Assembly (NCBI GenBank): GCA_035640355.1
Contig: DASQWI010000006.1
Location: 185,239-249,238 of the forward strand
Length of the DNA stretch: 64,000 nt
Reading direction: 5' to 3'
Source of the DNA: Actinomycetota bacterium
GTDB taxonomy: Bacteria > Actinomycetota > UBA4738 > HRBIN12
Each line of letters opens with the position of its first letter. The first letter of the stretch is position 1. The notes beneath the pieces were generated by a model that saw nothing but the letters and a program-made list of their open reading frames with translations, was not told the origin of the DNA and did not search any database. A program made the position numbers and the translations under genes. Positions 56,300-64,000 of the stretch are shown here, piece by piece.

Positions 56300-57457
56300 A
56301 TGGCCGAGGTGACGCTCGACACGCGACCCCCTGTTCGCGAGGCTCCACCCGATACCCGCGGACCGAGCTCTCCACAGTCGTTGACGGCGTTGTGGCTGGG
56401 GATCGGTTCGATCGCCGCCGTCTTCGGTGGCACGATCGCCCTGATCCTGAACTACGAGCTGTCCCCGCGGGTGCTCACGCCATCGTGCATCGACCTGCAG
56501 CTCACACGCGAGATCAGGGGCGCGCTCGGCGTGTGCAACTTCGTCGAGGCTCTGCGTTCGAGCGCCGAGACGGCCATGCTCCTGATCGGGATCGCGCTCG
56601 GGGTCGTAGCGATGACATTCGGCTGGAGCATCCGCGGCCGGATGGACACGTTCCGTCGGAGGGAGCAGGCCATCACCGGCGCGGTCCTGGGTCTACAGGG
56701 CGTGTTCATCGCTCTCGTCATCCTGGCGTTCCGGGAGGGCCGTCCCGATCTGTTCGCGAAGAACTTCCTGAACTTCGCCGTGATCGGGCCGTACTTCCCA
56801 GGTCCGTTCTTCAGCGCCATAAAGAACACGATCGTCCTCGCGTTCGTCGGCGAGACCGGTGGCATCGTCATCGGCATGGTGCTCGCCGTCCTCTCCTTGT
56901 CGACACGAAGCGCTGCACGGGCGCCGGCTCGGGCATACATCAACCTCTTCCGAGGAACGCCGCTGATCTGGCAGCTCGCCACGGGTTACTTCGTGCTGCT
57001 GCTCGGATTCGATATCCGTCCGTCGACCTTCCTCGTGGCGATGGGGATCTTTGCGCTGAACACAGGCGCATACGCGGCCGAGGTCTTCCGGGCGGGCATC
57101 CAGTCGATCGAGCGTGGACAGATCGAGGCGGCGCGTTCGCTCGGGATGACGTATCTCCAGGCGATGCGCTTCGCGATCGTGCCGCAGGCGATCCGGCGCG
57201 TCATCCCCCCGCTGATGAACGAGTTCGTCATCCTGATCAAGGACACGGCGCTCGTCGTTGTGCTCGGGTTGACGACGAGCCAGCAGGAGCTGTTCGCATG
57301 GGCCCGCGCCGGGCAGTCGGACACGTTCAACGCCACGTTCTTCACTGCTGCCGCCCTCGGCTACCTTGTCGTCACGTTGCCGCTCATCCGGCTTGTCAAC
57401 GCGGTTGAACGCAGGCTCCGCAGCGGTCTCGTCGGCATCGCGGGAGCGACCGCATGA
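56300..57457 (+). CDS. Polar amino acid ABC transporter permease (HisM type) with N-terminal extension
   Basis: A 385-residue permease. The core (about 170-375) has the HisM/GlnP signature: [33 protein letters not shown] (about 215-227) and the EAA loop [20 protein letters not shown] (about 274-293). The first 165 residues are additional, with three membrane segments (about 33-55, 92-112, 132-152), as in the longer permeases of some Gln/Glu importers. ATG at 56300 follows GGAGGG. Its stop overlaps the ATPase gene (ATGA). No second permease gene, so the complex would be a homodimer. Confidence 0.88.
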   Translation: MAEVTLDTRPPVREAPPDTRGPSSPQSLTALWLGIGSIAAVFGGTIALILNYELSPRVLTPSCIDLQLTREIRGALGVCNFVEALRSSAETAMLLIGIALGVVAMTFGWSIRGRMDTFRRREQAITGAVLGLQGVFIALVILAFREGRPDLFAKNFLNFAVIGPYFPGPFFSAIKNTIVLAFVGETGGIVIGMVLAVLSLSTRSAARAPARAYINLFRGTPLIWQLATGYFVLLLGFDIRPSTFLVAMGIFALNTGAYAAEVFRAGIQSIERGQIEAARSLGMTYLQAMRFAIVPQAIRRVIPPLMNEFVILIKDTALVVVLGLTTSQQELFAWARAGQSDTFNATFFTAAALGYLVVTLPLIRLVNAVERRLRSGLVGIAGATA

Positions 57458-58224
57458 GCGAGATCCGGAGCGCGCCGATGCCGCCTCCCGACGAGGAACC
57501 CTTGATCCGCATGGACGGCGTGCACAAATGGTTCGGCGACAACCACGTCCTCCGAGGCATCGACGTGTCGCTCGAGCCCGGTGAGGTGGAGGTCATCGTC
57601 GGACCGTCAGGCGGCGGGAAGTCGACGCTGCTGCGTTGCGCGAACCTTCTGGAGCGCCCCACGCTGGGCAAGGTCTGGTTCATGAATGAGGACATCACCG
57701 ACATCCGGTGTGACCTGAACGCCGTCAGATCGAAGATGGGCATGGTGTTCCAGCAGTTCAATCTGTTCCCGCACATGACGGCGCTCGGCAACATCACCGT
57801 CGCGCTCGAGAGGGTGCTGAGGCTCAACGACGCAGAGGCCAGGGACCGGGCGATCGTGCAGCTGCAGCACGTCGGACTGGAGCACAAGGCGGACTCCTAT
57901 CCCGGCCAGCTCTCGGGCGGTCAGCAACAGCGCGTAGCGATCGCCCGGGCCTTGGCCATGACGCCTCGCTTGATGTTGTTCGACGAGGTGACTTCGGCGC
58001 TTGACCCGGAGCTCGTCGGCGAGGTCCTCGGCGTGATGAGGCAACTCGCCGAGGAGGGCATGACGATGATGGTCGTGACGCACGAGATGGGGTTCGCACG
58101 CGAGGTGGGCACGTGGATGGTCTTCGTCGACGGCGGGGTCATCGCGGAACGCGGCCGGCCGAAGGAGATGTTCGCGAACCCACAGACGGACCGTCTTCGG
58201 CAGTTCTTCAGCAAGGTGCTCTAG
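57454..58224 (+). CDS. Polar amino acid ABC transporter ATP-binding protein
   Basis: A 256-residue ATPase of the GlnQ/HisP class. Walker [13 protein letters not shown] (about 50-61), Q-loop [16 protein letters not shown], signature [16 protein letters not shown] (about 151-166), Walker [15 protein letters not shown] (the usual DEPTSALD has Val for Pro here) and H-loop [15 protein letters not shown] at 57454 overlaps the permease stop. The cupredoxin gene follows after 9 nt, so it is probably in the same operon. Confidence 0.93.
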   Translation: MSEIRSAPMPPPDEEPLIRMDGVHKWFGDNHVLRGIDVSLEPGEVEVIVGPSGGGKSTLLRCANLLERPTLGKVWFMNEDITDIRCDLNAVRSKMGMVFQQFNLFPHMTALGNITVALERVLRLNDAEARDRAIVQLQHVGLEHKADSYPGQLSGGQQQRVAIARALAMTPRLMLFDEVTSALDPELVGEVLGVMRQLAEEGMTMMVVTHEMGFAREVGTWMVFVDGGVIAERGRPKEMFANPQTDRLRQFFSKVL

Positions 58225-58233
58225 GCCCGCCTC

Positions 58234-58641
58234 ATGGCGGTTCCGAGACGGACGCTGCTCCTCGCCGCGGCCGCGTTGACCGTCACGGGCGTCGCGGCTG
58301 TCGTTGCGTTCGCCCTGAGATCAGGCGCGGGCCAGTCCCATCGTCCGTCGGCGAACCCGGAGGGCCCGTACGTCGTGAGCGCCATCGACTACCACTTCCA
58401 CGACGCTCATCCGACCTTCCCGATCGGCCCCGATCGCGACCTCGTAGTGAAGAACGTCGGGCGAAACCTTCACAATGTGACCATCCCGGCCCTCGGCTAC
58501 TCGCAAGACGTGAGGCCGGGTCAGGAGGTGACGATCGCCGACGTGGCCGAGCAATTGGGAGCTCCCGGCCGCTACCCCTTCTTCTGTCGGTTCCACCGGG
58601 ACCGCGGGATGAAGGGTTCGATCGTCATCGCGAACGCCTGA
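58234..58641 (+). CDS. Exported cupredoxin-like protein
   Basis: A 135-residue protein with an N-terminal signal or anchor segment (PRRTLLLAAAALTVTGVAAV) and a small beta-barrel domain. Likely type 1 copper ligands: His in NLHNVTIPAL (about 79) and the C-terminal cluster FFCRFHRDRGMKG with Cys (about 117), His (about 120) and Met (about 125). It resembles plastocyanin or azurin-like electron carriers and the cupredoxin domains of membrane-bound copper proteins. It lies 9 nt after an amino acid transporter operon, an unusual partner; the electron donor and acceptor are unknown. Confidence 0.8.
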   Translation: MAVPRRTLLLAAAALTVTGVAAVVAFALRSGAGQSHRPSANPEGPYVVSAIDYHFHDAHPTFPIGPDRDLVVKNVGRNLHNVTIPALGYSQDVRPGQEVTIADVAEQLGAPGRYPFFCRFHRDRGMKGSIVIANA

Positions 58642-59051
58642 CGTCGCGGAGCACTCAAGCGACGCTCGGTTGCTGAGATGAGTGACGGGCCGAGGAACCT
58701 TTGGAGTGGCTCACGCCTTCCCCATACGCGAGCGTTGTCTACTCGGTTCCTCGACCCGTCAAAAGTTGGCCCCAAGCGACCCGGACGCCGGTTGGCGGTG
58801 CCCCTCCGTATCAACCGGCCGCCTCAGGGCTCGCACCCATTCGGTCGGTATCGGTCTAGCGGAGGTGCTTCCGTCCTCCCGTCCCTGCGGCCGCTCGGGA
58901 CCGGCGCGAACAGTAACGACGGGCTATCAGCGTGTCAACGCGATGGAAATGGCTGCGCCGCAACTCTGAAGGCTCGACTGCGCAGGTAGCGCGCGCCGTC
59001 GTACGAGCGGAGAAAGAGTGACAAACAGGACACGATCTCGTTACGCCGTCG
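58642..59051 (+). other. 410-nt intergenic region with several inverted repeats
   Basis: No open frame here looks coding. The region contains the long inverted repeat at 58683-58761, a second one (GCCGGTTG 58787-58794 with CAACCGGC 58812-58819), and further downstream GTCCC-N11-GGGAC around a GCGGCCGC palindrome (about 58882-58902). It could be a structured RNA, a decayed mobile element, or convergent 3' sequence between the cupredoxin and FTR1 genes. I could not match it to RNase P RNA, tmRNA, SRP RNA or a known riboswitch class. Confidence 0.5.
58683..58761. repeat. 17-bp inverted repeat with 45-nt loop
   Basis: Left arm TGACGGGCCGAGGAACC (58683-58699), right arm GGTTCCTCGACCCGTCA (58745-58761). 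Sixteen of 17 positions pair and the other is a G-U pair when read as RNA. The loop is 45 nt. This is the strongest inverted repeat I found outside the T-box and the ABC-operon hairpins. Confidence 0.7.
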
Positions 59052-59903
59052 TCACCTGTTGGCCGCATCCATCACAACACGCCGCGATGGAAGCGGCTGC
59101 GTCGGCCGCAGATACAGCGTTCCCACGACGACGAGATACGCGGCCCATGCCACGACTTCCAACACTCCGGGATCGGCGTTGTAGCCGACGAGTCCGCGGA
59201 GCACCGCTCCGACCCCCTCGTCGTCGGGCAGCGTCGCGGAAAGATCGAACGCGGGCGACTCGAGGAAGGGCAACCATCCCGCCTCTTGCAACTCGTGCAC
59301 TGAGTATGCGAACAGCCCGGCGGCGACGACGACGAGGATCACCCCGGTCACCTTGAAGAACGTTCGAAGGTTCATGCGGATGCCGCCCCGATACAACAGC
59401 ACACCCAGCACGACGGCGAGCCCGAGTCCGAGCATCGCCCCGAGGAGTTGCGCCGCCACGCCGCCGCCCTCGACGGCCGTCCCCTCCGCCGCCGCGAACA
59501 AGAACAGCGCCGTCTCCACGCCCTCGCGCAGGACGGCGAAGAACGCGATCGCGGCCAGGGCGAGACCCCCCGCCGTGAGCGCCGTATCCACCTTCTGCTG
59601 AAGCTCGGACTTGATCCGCGCCCCCTGACGGCGCATCCAGAAGATCATCCACGTGAGGACCCCGACGGCCGTGAGCGTCACCAGGCCCTCGAAGACCTGC
59701 TCGGCCGTGCCCTCGAACTCGGCGCCGACGGAGAAGATGATCGTGCCGACGATGGCCGAAAGCGCCACGGCGAGGCCCGTTCCCCACCACACCAGGTGCG
59801 ACCGGTCGGAGCGACCGAGCTGCTTCAGGTAGGCGAGGACGATGGACACGATCAGCGCGGCTTCGATGCCCTCACGTAGCGCGATGACGAATGCAGCACC
59901 CAT
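59052..59903 (-). CDS. FTR1-family high-affinity iron permease
   Basis: A 283-residue membrane protein with seven segments. Two REGxE motifs, the iron-passage signature, are present: ALREGIEAALIVSI (about 7-20) and VLREGVETALFLF (about 118-130). ATG at 59901-59903 puts the first motif in helix 1 as usual and follows GAGGGG; longer frames upstream are non-coding in character. No EfeO or EfeB gene is adjacent. The nearby cupredoxin gene could be relevant, because FTR1 permeases work with copper oxidases in some organisms, but it belongs to a different transcript on the other strand. Confidence 0.9.
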   Translation of the reverse strand: MGAAFVIALREGIEAALIVSIVLAYLKQLGRSDRSHLVWWGTGLAVALSAIVGTIIFSVGAEFEGTAEQVFEGLVTLTAVGVLTWMIFWMRRQGARIKSELQQKVDTALTAGGLALAAIAFFAVLREGVETALFLFAAAEGTAVEGGGVAAQLLGAMLGLGLAVVLGVLLYRGGIRMNLRTFFKVTGVILVVVAAGLFAYSVHELQEAGWLPFLESPAFDLSATLPDDEGVGAVLRGLVGYNADPGVLEVVAWAAYLVVVGTLYLRPTQPLPSRRVVMDAANR

Positions 59904-59944
59904 CCACGAACACCCCTCGAGTCGACCGATCCGGAGCACCGGAA

Positions 59945-59974
59945 ATCCTATGGAGGAGGTCGGATTCACGTCAA
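59945..59974 (-). promoter_or_regulatory. Promoter of the FTR1 gene
   Basis: On the minus strand TTGACG (59969-59974), an 18-nt spacer and TAGGAT (59945-59950). It gives a leader of about 35 nt. No iron-box (DtxR/IdeR-type) palindrome was recognised. Confidence 0.5.
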
Positions 59975-60051
59975 GGTCGTTTGCTACCGAACGACGCCGG
60001 ACGCGCCCAGGAAAAGGCGCGTCCGACGCGAGCGTTACGATTGAGGCGCCA

Positions 60052-62706
60052 GTGACGTCTCGCGTAAGCGACCAGCCCAAACGCCTCTTCCTCCTCGACG
60101 GCCACAGCCTTTCCTATCGCGCGTTCTTCGCGCTCCCGACGTCGCTCCAGACGACGACGGGCCAGATCACAAACGCCGTCTACGGATTCACGTCGATGCT
60201 GATCAAGCTCCTGACGGAGGAGAAGCCCGACCTGATCGCCGTCGCGTTCGACATCGGTGCACCGACCGTGCGGCTCGAGAAGTACGCCGAGTACAAGGCG
60301 GGGCGTGCGGAAGCGCCGGGCGAGTTCCGCGAGCAGCTTGGCCTGATCGTCGAGGTCCTGGAGACGCTTCGCATCCCGGTCCTCGGCATCGAACGGCACG
60401 AGGCGGACGACGTCATCGCGACGCTCGCACTCCAGGCGGTCGAGGAGGGGATCGACACCACGATCGTCACCGCCGATCGCGATTTCTTCCAGATGGTTCG
60501 CCCCGGGATCAGCGTGATGTTCAACGTCAAGGGCATCTCCGACATCCGCCGGTATGACGTCGACGCGGTGACCGCGCGCTACGGGCTTCCGCCGGAGAAG
60601 TACCGCGACTTCGTCGCCCTGAAAGGCGATCCGTCCGACAACATCCCCGGCGTCCCGGGCGTCGGCGACAAGACGGCGACCAAGCTCGTGCAGGACTTCG
60701 GCTCCGTCGAGCAACTCCTCGAGCGGACCGACGAGCTGAAGGGCAAGCTCAAGGAGGCGATCGAAGCTGCGGGCGAACAGCTGCGGCTCAACAAGGAGCT
60801 CGCGGAGCTGGACACGTCGCTCGAGCTCGAGGTGCGGCCCGAAGAGTGCGTCATGGGGGAGTGGGACCTGGAGGCCGTGCGACGTCTGTTCACCTCGCTG
60901 GAGTTCCGAACTCTGTTCGAACGGCTGGAGGAGGTCGGGCGCAGTACCAAGCCGGCATTCGAGATGTCCGAGCTCGACCTGCGAGAGACGACGGCCGAGG
61001 AGGTCGCGACCCTCGTGTCGTCGGACGCCCCGAAAGCGGTACGACTGCGGATCGACGACGGGCGGATCGGCGGAATCGCCGTCTCGGCCGGTGGAGGACA
61101 GGCGGCGTATGCCCCTCTGGCGAAGTGGAACGATGTTTCCGCCGCGCTCGCGTCGGCCGCGCCGAAGTGGGCGCACGACGCGAAGGACACCGAAGCCGCT
61201 GTGCTCGCGGCGGGCGGCGCGCTCGGGGGCGTCGTCGTCGACACGATGCTCGCGGGATACCTGCTCGACCCCGCGGCCCCGAGCTTCGACCTTTCCGCGC
61301 TCGCCGAGACGTACCTCGGCGTCGACGTCCTCGGCTCGGTGGAGGAAGAAGCGGCCGCCGAAGCGACTGGCCAGCTGTTCGGCGACGGCTGGCGGGCGAC
61401 GGCCGCCGAGGCCGCCGCGGTCGCGCTGCTCGCGCCGGCGATGTTGGAGCGGATCGACAAGGCAGGGCTTCGACGTTTGCTCGACGAGGTCGAGCTGCCG
61501 CTTTCGTCGGTGCTCGCGCGGATGCAGGCGGCGGGCGTCGCGCTCGACGTCGGATACCTCGAGGAGATTGCCGAGGGGATGCGCGACAAGATGGCCACCC
61601 TCAAGGCCGACATCTACCGGCACGCCGGCGAGGAGTTCAACCTCAACTCGCCCCCGCAGCTGCGCGCGATCCTGTACGAGAAGCTGAAGCTCGCTCCCAG
61701 CAAGCGCACGTCGAAGGGTCAGCTCTCGACCGACGCCAGCGTCTTGGAGAAACTGCGCGACGCACACCCGATCGTCGAGGCGCTCCTCGCGTGGCGCGAG
61801 CTCGACAAGCTGAACTCGACGTACCTCGAAGCGTTACCGCGGCAGGTCGACCCACGCGACGGGCGTGTCCACACCACGTTTAACCAGACCGGCGCGGCGA
61901 CGGGGCGGCTGTCGAGCTCGAACCCCAACCTGCAGAACATCCCGTCGCGGGGCGAGCTGGGGCGTCAGATCCGACGGGCCTTCGTTCCGGGTTCGTCCGG
62001 ACAGCTCCTCCTGGTCGCCGACTACTCGCAGATCGAGCTGCGGATCCTGGCTCACCTCGCCGGCGACGAGGGGCTCAAGGCCGCGTTCGAGTCCGGGACG
62101 GACATCCACACGGCGACGTCGGCGCGCGTCTTCGATCTCCCCGAGGACCAGATCGATCCGGCGACCCGAAGCCGCGCGAAGGCGATCAACTACGGCCTCG
62201 CCTACGGGATGAACGCGTGGGGTCTCGCGTCGCGGCTGGAGATCACGCCGGACGAGGCTCAAGAGTTCATCGACGCGTACTTCGAGAGCTTCCCGCAGAT
62301 CCGGGAGTACCTCGACCGGCAGGTCGCGCGGGCCGCGGCCGAGGGGTTCACCGAGACGTTGCTCGGACGGCGTCGCTACATCCCGGAGCTCCACGCGGCC
62401 AACCCACGCGTTCGCGACATGGGGCGGCGGATGGCGCTCAACGCGCCGATCCAGGGGAGCGCGGCCGACGTGTTCAAGCTCGGCATGCTGCGCGTGGACG
62501 AGGCGGTGCGTGAGTCGAGCTTCGAGTGCCGGATGCTCCTGACGGTCCACGACGAGCTTGTGTTCGAGGTCGCCAAGGACCGCGTCGAGGAGGCCGGCGA
62601 GGTCGTCAAGAAACAGATGGAATCGGCCTACGAACTCACCGTTCCCCTGCGCGCCGACATCGGCTGGGGGCCGAACTGGGCGCAGGCCGTACCCGCCGGC
62701 CACTGA
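60052..62706 (+). CDS. polA: DNA polymerase I
   Basis: Repair and Okazaki-fragment polymerase of 884 residues. The N-terminal 5' nuclease begins LFLLDGHSLSYRAFFAL (about 12-28) and includes DDVIATLA and DRDFFQMV. The middle domain has no DxE pair where the 3'-5' exonuclease of E. coli has it (here AVRLRIDDGRIG), so proofreading is probably lost, as in other Actinobacteria. The polymerase domain has motif A LLVADYSQIELRILAHL (about 655-671), motif B RSRAKAINYGLAYGM (about 705-719) and motif C TVHDELVFEV. GTG at 60052 lies 10 nt after TACGAT; the open frame extends back across the divergent FTR1 start but is not coding there. Confidence 0.96.
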   Translation: MTSRVSDQPKRLFLLDGHSLSYRAFFALPTSLQTTTGQITNAVYGFTSMLIKLLTEEKPDLIAVAFDIGAPTVRLEKYAEYKAGRAEAPGEFREQLGLIVEVLETLRIPVLGIERHEADDVIATLALQAVEEGIDTTIVTADRDFFQMVRPGISVMFNVKGISDIRRYDVDAVTARYGLPPEKYRDFVALKGDPSDNIPGVPGVGDKTATKLVQDFGSVEQLLERTDELKGKLKEAIEAAGEQLRLNKELAELDTSLELEVRPEECVMGEWDLEAVRRLFTSLEFRTLFERLEEVGRSTKPAFEMSELDLRETTAEEVATLVSSDAPKAVRLRIDDGRIGGIAVSAGGGQAAYAPLAKWNDVSAALASAAPKWAHDAKDTEAAVLAAGGALGGVVVDTMLAGYLLDPAAPSFDLSALAETYLGVDVLGSVEEEAAAEATGQLFGDGWRATAAEAAAVALLAPAMLERIDKAGLRRLLDEVELPLSSVLARMQAAGVALDVGYLEEIAEGMRDKMATLKADIYRHAGEEFNLNSPPQLRAILYEKLKLAPSKRTSKGQLSTDASVLEKLRDAHPIVEALLAWRELDKLNSTYLEALPRQVDPRDGRVHTTFNQTGAATGRLSSSNPNLQNIPSRGELGRQIRRAFVPGSSGQLLLVADYSQIELRILAHLAGDEGLKAAFESGTDIHTATSARVFDLPEDQIDPATRSRAKAINYGLAYGMNAWGLASRLEITPDEAQEFIDAYFESFPQIREYLDRQVARAAAEGFTETLLGRRRYIPELHAANPRVRDMGRRMALNAPIQGSAADVFKLGMLRVDEAVRESSFECRMLLTVHDELVFEVAKDRVEEAGEVVKKQMESAYELTVPLRADIGWGPNWAQAVPAGH

Positions 62707-62723
62707 CGCATATCGAAAGCGCG

Positions 62724-62753
62724 TTGACGGCGTTTCCGCAGGACAACTACCAT
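62724..62753 (+). promoter_or_regulatory. rpsA promoter
   Basis: TTGACG (62724-62729), an 18-nt spacer and TACCAT (62748-62753). The leader of about 70 nt contains a CCGGCC/GGCCGG stem (about 62766-62783) before the GGAGG ribosome-binding site; ribosomal protein S1 often controls its own mRNA through leader structure. Confidence 0.55.
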
Positions 62754-62828
62754 CCCTGAGCCACGCCGGCCTGCCCGGGCCGGTGAAATCCACGAAGCGC
62801 CGGTCCGCGGCATGCGTGGCGGAGGGAG

Positions 62829-64000
62829 ATGGTCCAGATCGAGACGACAAGCGAGACGAAGGCCGCGCCCCAGCGCGACCTGACCCCTGAGGAGCTGCGC
62901 GAGGCGATCGAGACGTCGCTTCGCGATTTCAAGGAAGGCGACATCGTCGACGGCGAGATCGTCAAGATCGATCGTGACGAGGTACTGCTCGACATCGGCT
63001 ACAAATCCGAGGGGGTCATCCCCGCCAAGGAGCTCTCGATCCGCCACGACGTCGACCCCAACGAGGTCGTGCACGTCGGCGATCACGTGGAGGCCCTGGT
63101 CCTTCAGAAGGAGGACAAGGAGGGCCGGCTCATCCTCTCCAAGAAACGTGCCCAGTACGAACGGGCATGGGGCCGGATCGAAGAGGTCATGCGCTCCGGA
63201 GGGACGATCCGTGGCCCCGTCATCGAGGTTGTCAAGGGCGGATTGATTTTGGACATCGGACTTCGAGGCTTCCTCCCCGCGTCGCTCGTCGATCTGCGGC
63301 GGGTTCGAGACCTGCATCCGTTCGTCGGGCAGGAGCTGGAAGCGAAGATCATCGAGCTCGACCGCAACCGGAACAACGTCGTGTTGTCGCGCCGCGCGTT
63401 CCTCGAGGAGTCGCAGAGCGAGGGACGCAAGAAGTTCCTCGAGTCGCTGCAGAAGGGCGAGCGCCGAAAGGGAACCGTGTCGTCGATCGTGAACTTCGGT
63501 GCCTTCATCGACCTCGGTGGCGTCGACGGACTCGTGCACGTATCCGAGCTGTCGTGGAAGCACGTCGATCATCCGAGCGAGGTCGTGCAGGTCGGCCAGG
63601 AGGTCGAGGTGGAGGTGCTCGACGTCGAGCTCGAGCGTGAGCGAGTCTCGCTGTCGTTGAAGGCGACACAGGAAGATCCGTGGAAGGAGTTCGAGCGGCG
63701 CTACTCGGCGGGCGAGATCATCGACGGTCAGGTCACCAAGCTCGTGCCGTTCGGCGCGTTCGTCAGAGTGGCGCCCGGGATCGAGGGCCTGGTCCACATC
63801 TCGGAGATCTCGGATCAACACGTCGACTCGCCCGAGTCGGTGCTCTCCGTGGGCGACGAAGTGCGCGTGAAGGTCATCGAGGTCGAGGTCGCCCGCCGCC
63901 GCGTGAGCCTTTCGATGCGTCAGGTCGGCGGTGCCCTTCCGACGCCGAGAGAAACCGAGATCGAAGAAGAGGCGGGTCCGGCTGGGGCGGGGACGGCCCC
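62829..64000 (+). CDS. rpsA: 30S ribosomal protein S1 (3' end outside window)
   Basis: The first 390 codons are present. After an acidic N-terminus there are four S1 RNA-binding domains, each seen by its core: VDGEIVKIDRDEVLLDIGYK (about 39-58), GPVIEVVKGGLILDIGLRGF, GTVSSIVNFGAFIDLGGVDG and GQVTKLVPFGAFVRVAPGIEG. The four-domain form is typical of Actinobacteria and the acidic tail after domain 4 (TEIEEEAG) is just beginning at the window edge. ATG at 62829 follows GGAGGGAG. The polA-rpsA order is conserved in Actinobacteria. Confidence 0.95.
   Translation, partial: MVQIETTSETKAAPQRDLTPEELREAIETSLRDFKEGDIVDGEIVKIDRDEVLLDIGYKSEGVIPAKELSIRHDVDPNEVVHVGDHVEALVLQKEDKEGRLILSKKRAQYERAWGRIEEVMRSGGTIRGPVIEVVKGGLILDIGLRGFLPASLVDLRRVRDLHPFVGQELEAKIIELDRNRNNVVLSRRAFLEESQSEGRKKFLESLQKGERRKGTVSSIVNFGAFIDLGGVDGLVHVSELSWKHVDHPSEVVQVGQEVEVEVLDVELERERVSLSLKATQEDPWKEFERRYSAGEIIDGQVTKLVPFGAFVRVAPGIEGLVHISEISDQHVDSPESVLSVGDEVRVKVIEVEVARRRVSLSMRQVGGALPTPRETEIEEEAGPAGAGTA

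Noticed and set aside
58683..58930. RNase P RNA, tmRNA or SRP RNA in the repeat-rich gap
   Set aside because: None of the conserved core sequences of these RNAs could be found on either strand.
58678..58989. 103-codon plus-strand frame after the cupredoxin gene
   Set aside because: No ribosome-binding site, basic low-complexity product, and it crosses the inverted repeats.
59971..61767. 598-codon minus-strand open frame opposite polA
   Set aside because: Same shadow effect; no motif, and polA is intact.

Overview
This window is a contiguous piece of a high-GC bacterial chromosome that reads as an actinobacterium from a lineage I cannot place further. The evidence is: a division and cell-wall (dcw) cluster that runs from mraZ to a DivIVA-like gene with SepF but no FtsA; a DUF3040 membrane protein; a class 2 isoleucyl-tRNA synthetase behind a T-box leader; a HisA/PriA-like gene beside trpCBA; an actinobacterial-type LexA box; and very frequent GTG starts with 4-nt ATGA/GTGA gene overlaps. 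The dcw genes indicate a meso-diaminopimelate peptidoglycan (DNPR motif in MurE). I see no CRISPR array, insertion sequence or prophage.

Layout. 1-1.3 kb (minus): the split formimidoyltransferase/cyclodeaminase pair of one-carbon and histidine catabolism; the cyclodeaminase is cut by the window edge. 1.3-6.4 kb (plus): a DNA-damage mutagenesis cassette, DUF6504 - dnaE2 - dinB, behind a perfect LexA box. 6.4-12.9 kb: a DUF3040 protein, a MerR regulator, a minus-strand moxR - DUF58 - transglutaminase (TgpA-like) operon and an HNH endonuclease. 12.9-31.2 kb (plus): the dcw cluster, starting with an MraZ operator of four repeats and including an unlisted 40-residue membrane protein between mraZ and rsmH. 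31.2-34.7 kb (minus): ileS with a T-box leader and intrinsic terminator. 34.7-41.5 kb: dksA/traR-like gene, lspA with no standard start codon, rluD-like gene, a minus-strand RecB/Cas4-like nuclease, and replicative dnaE; the last two face apart from mirror-image promoters. 41.5-45.0 kb: hisA/priA and trpCBA. 45.1-53.1 kb: a complete branched-chain-type ABC importer (livKHMGF) with an ornithine cyclodeaminase-family gene and an FAD amine oxidoreductase. 53.1-54.0 kb (minus): tRNA-Leu(CAA) and a LAGLIDADG homing-endonuclease-like gene broken by one in-frame TGA. 54-58.6 kb: an orphan Liv-type binding lipoprotein, a polar amino acid ABC importer and a cupredoxin. 58.6-59.1 kb: non-coding stretch with strong inverted repeats. 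59-60 kb (minus): FTR1-type iron permease. 60-64 kb: polA and the 5' part of rpsA.

How the parts work together. The dcw genes form one coupled unit that makes lipid II (MurB-MurG, MraY) and delivers it to the septal machinery (FtsW, FtsI, FtsQ, FtsL, FtsZ, SepF, DivIVA). Three DNA polymerases are present: DnaE with an intact PHP metal site, DnaE2 whose PHP site has lost all its ligands, and PolA without a recognisable 3'-5' exonuclease motif. A recurrent TANNNT hexamer placed 6-12 nt before start codons suggests that many transcripts here are leaderless. The most rewarding items to check are the LexA-controlled DUF6504-dnaE2-dinB cassette, the mirror-image dnaE/nuclease promoters, the ileS T-box, the amino-acid-oxidising liv operon, and the nonsense mutation that falls exactly at the second LAGLIDADG motif of the homing-endonuclease-like gene.
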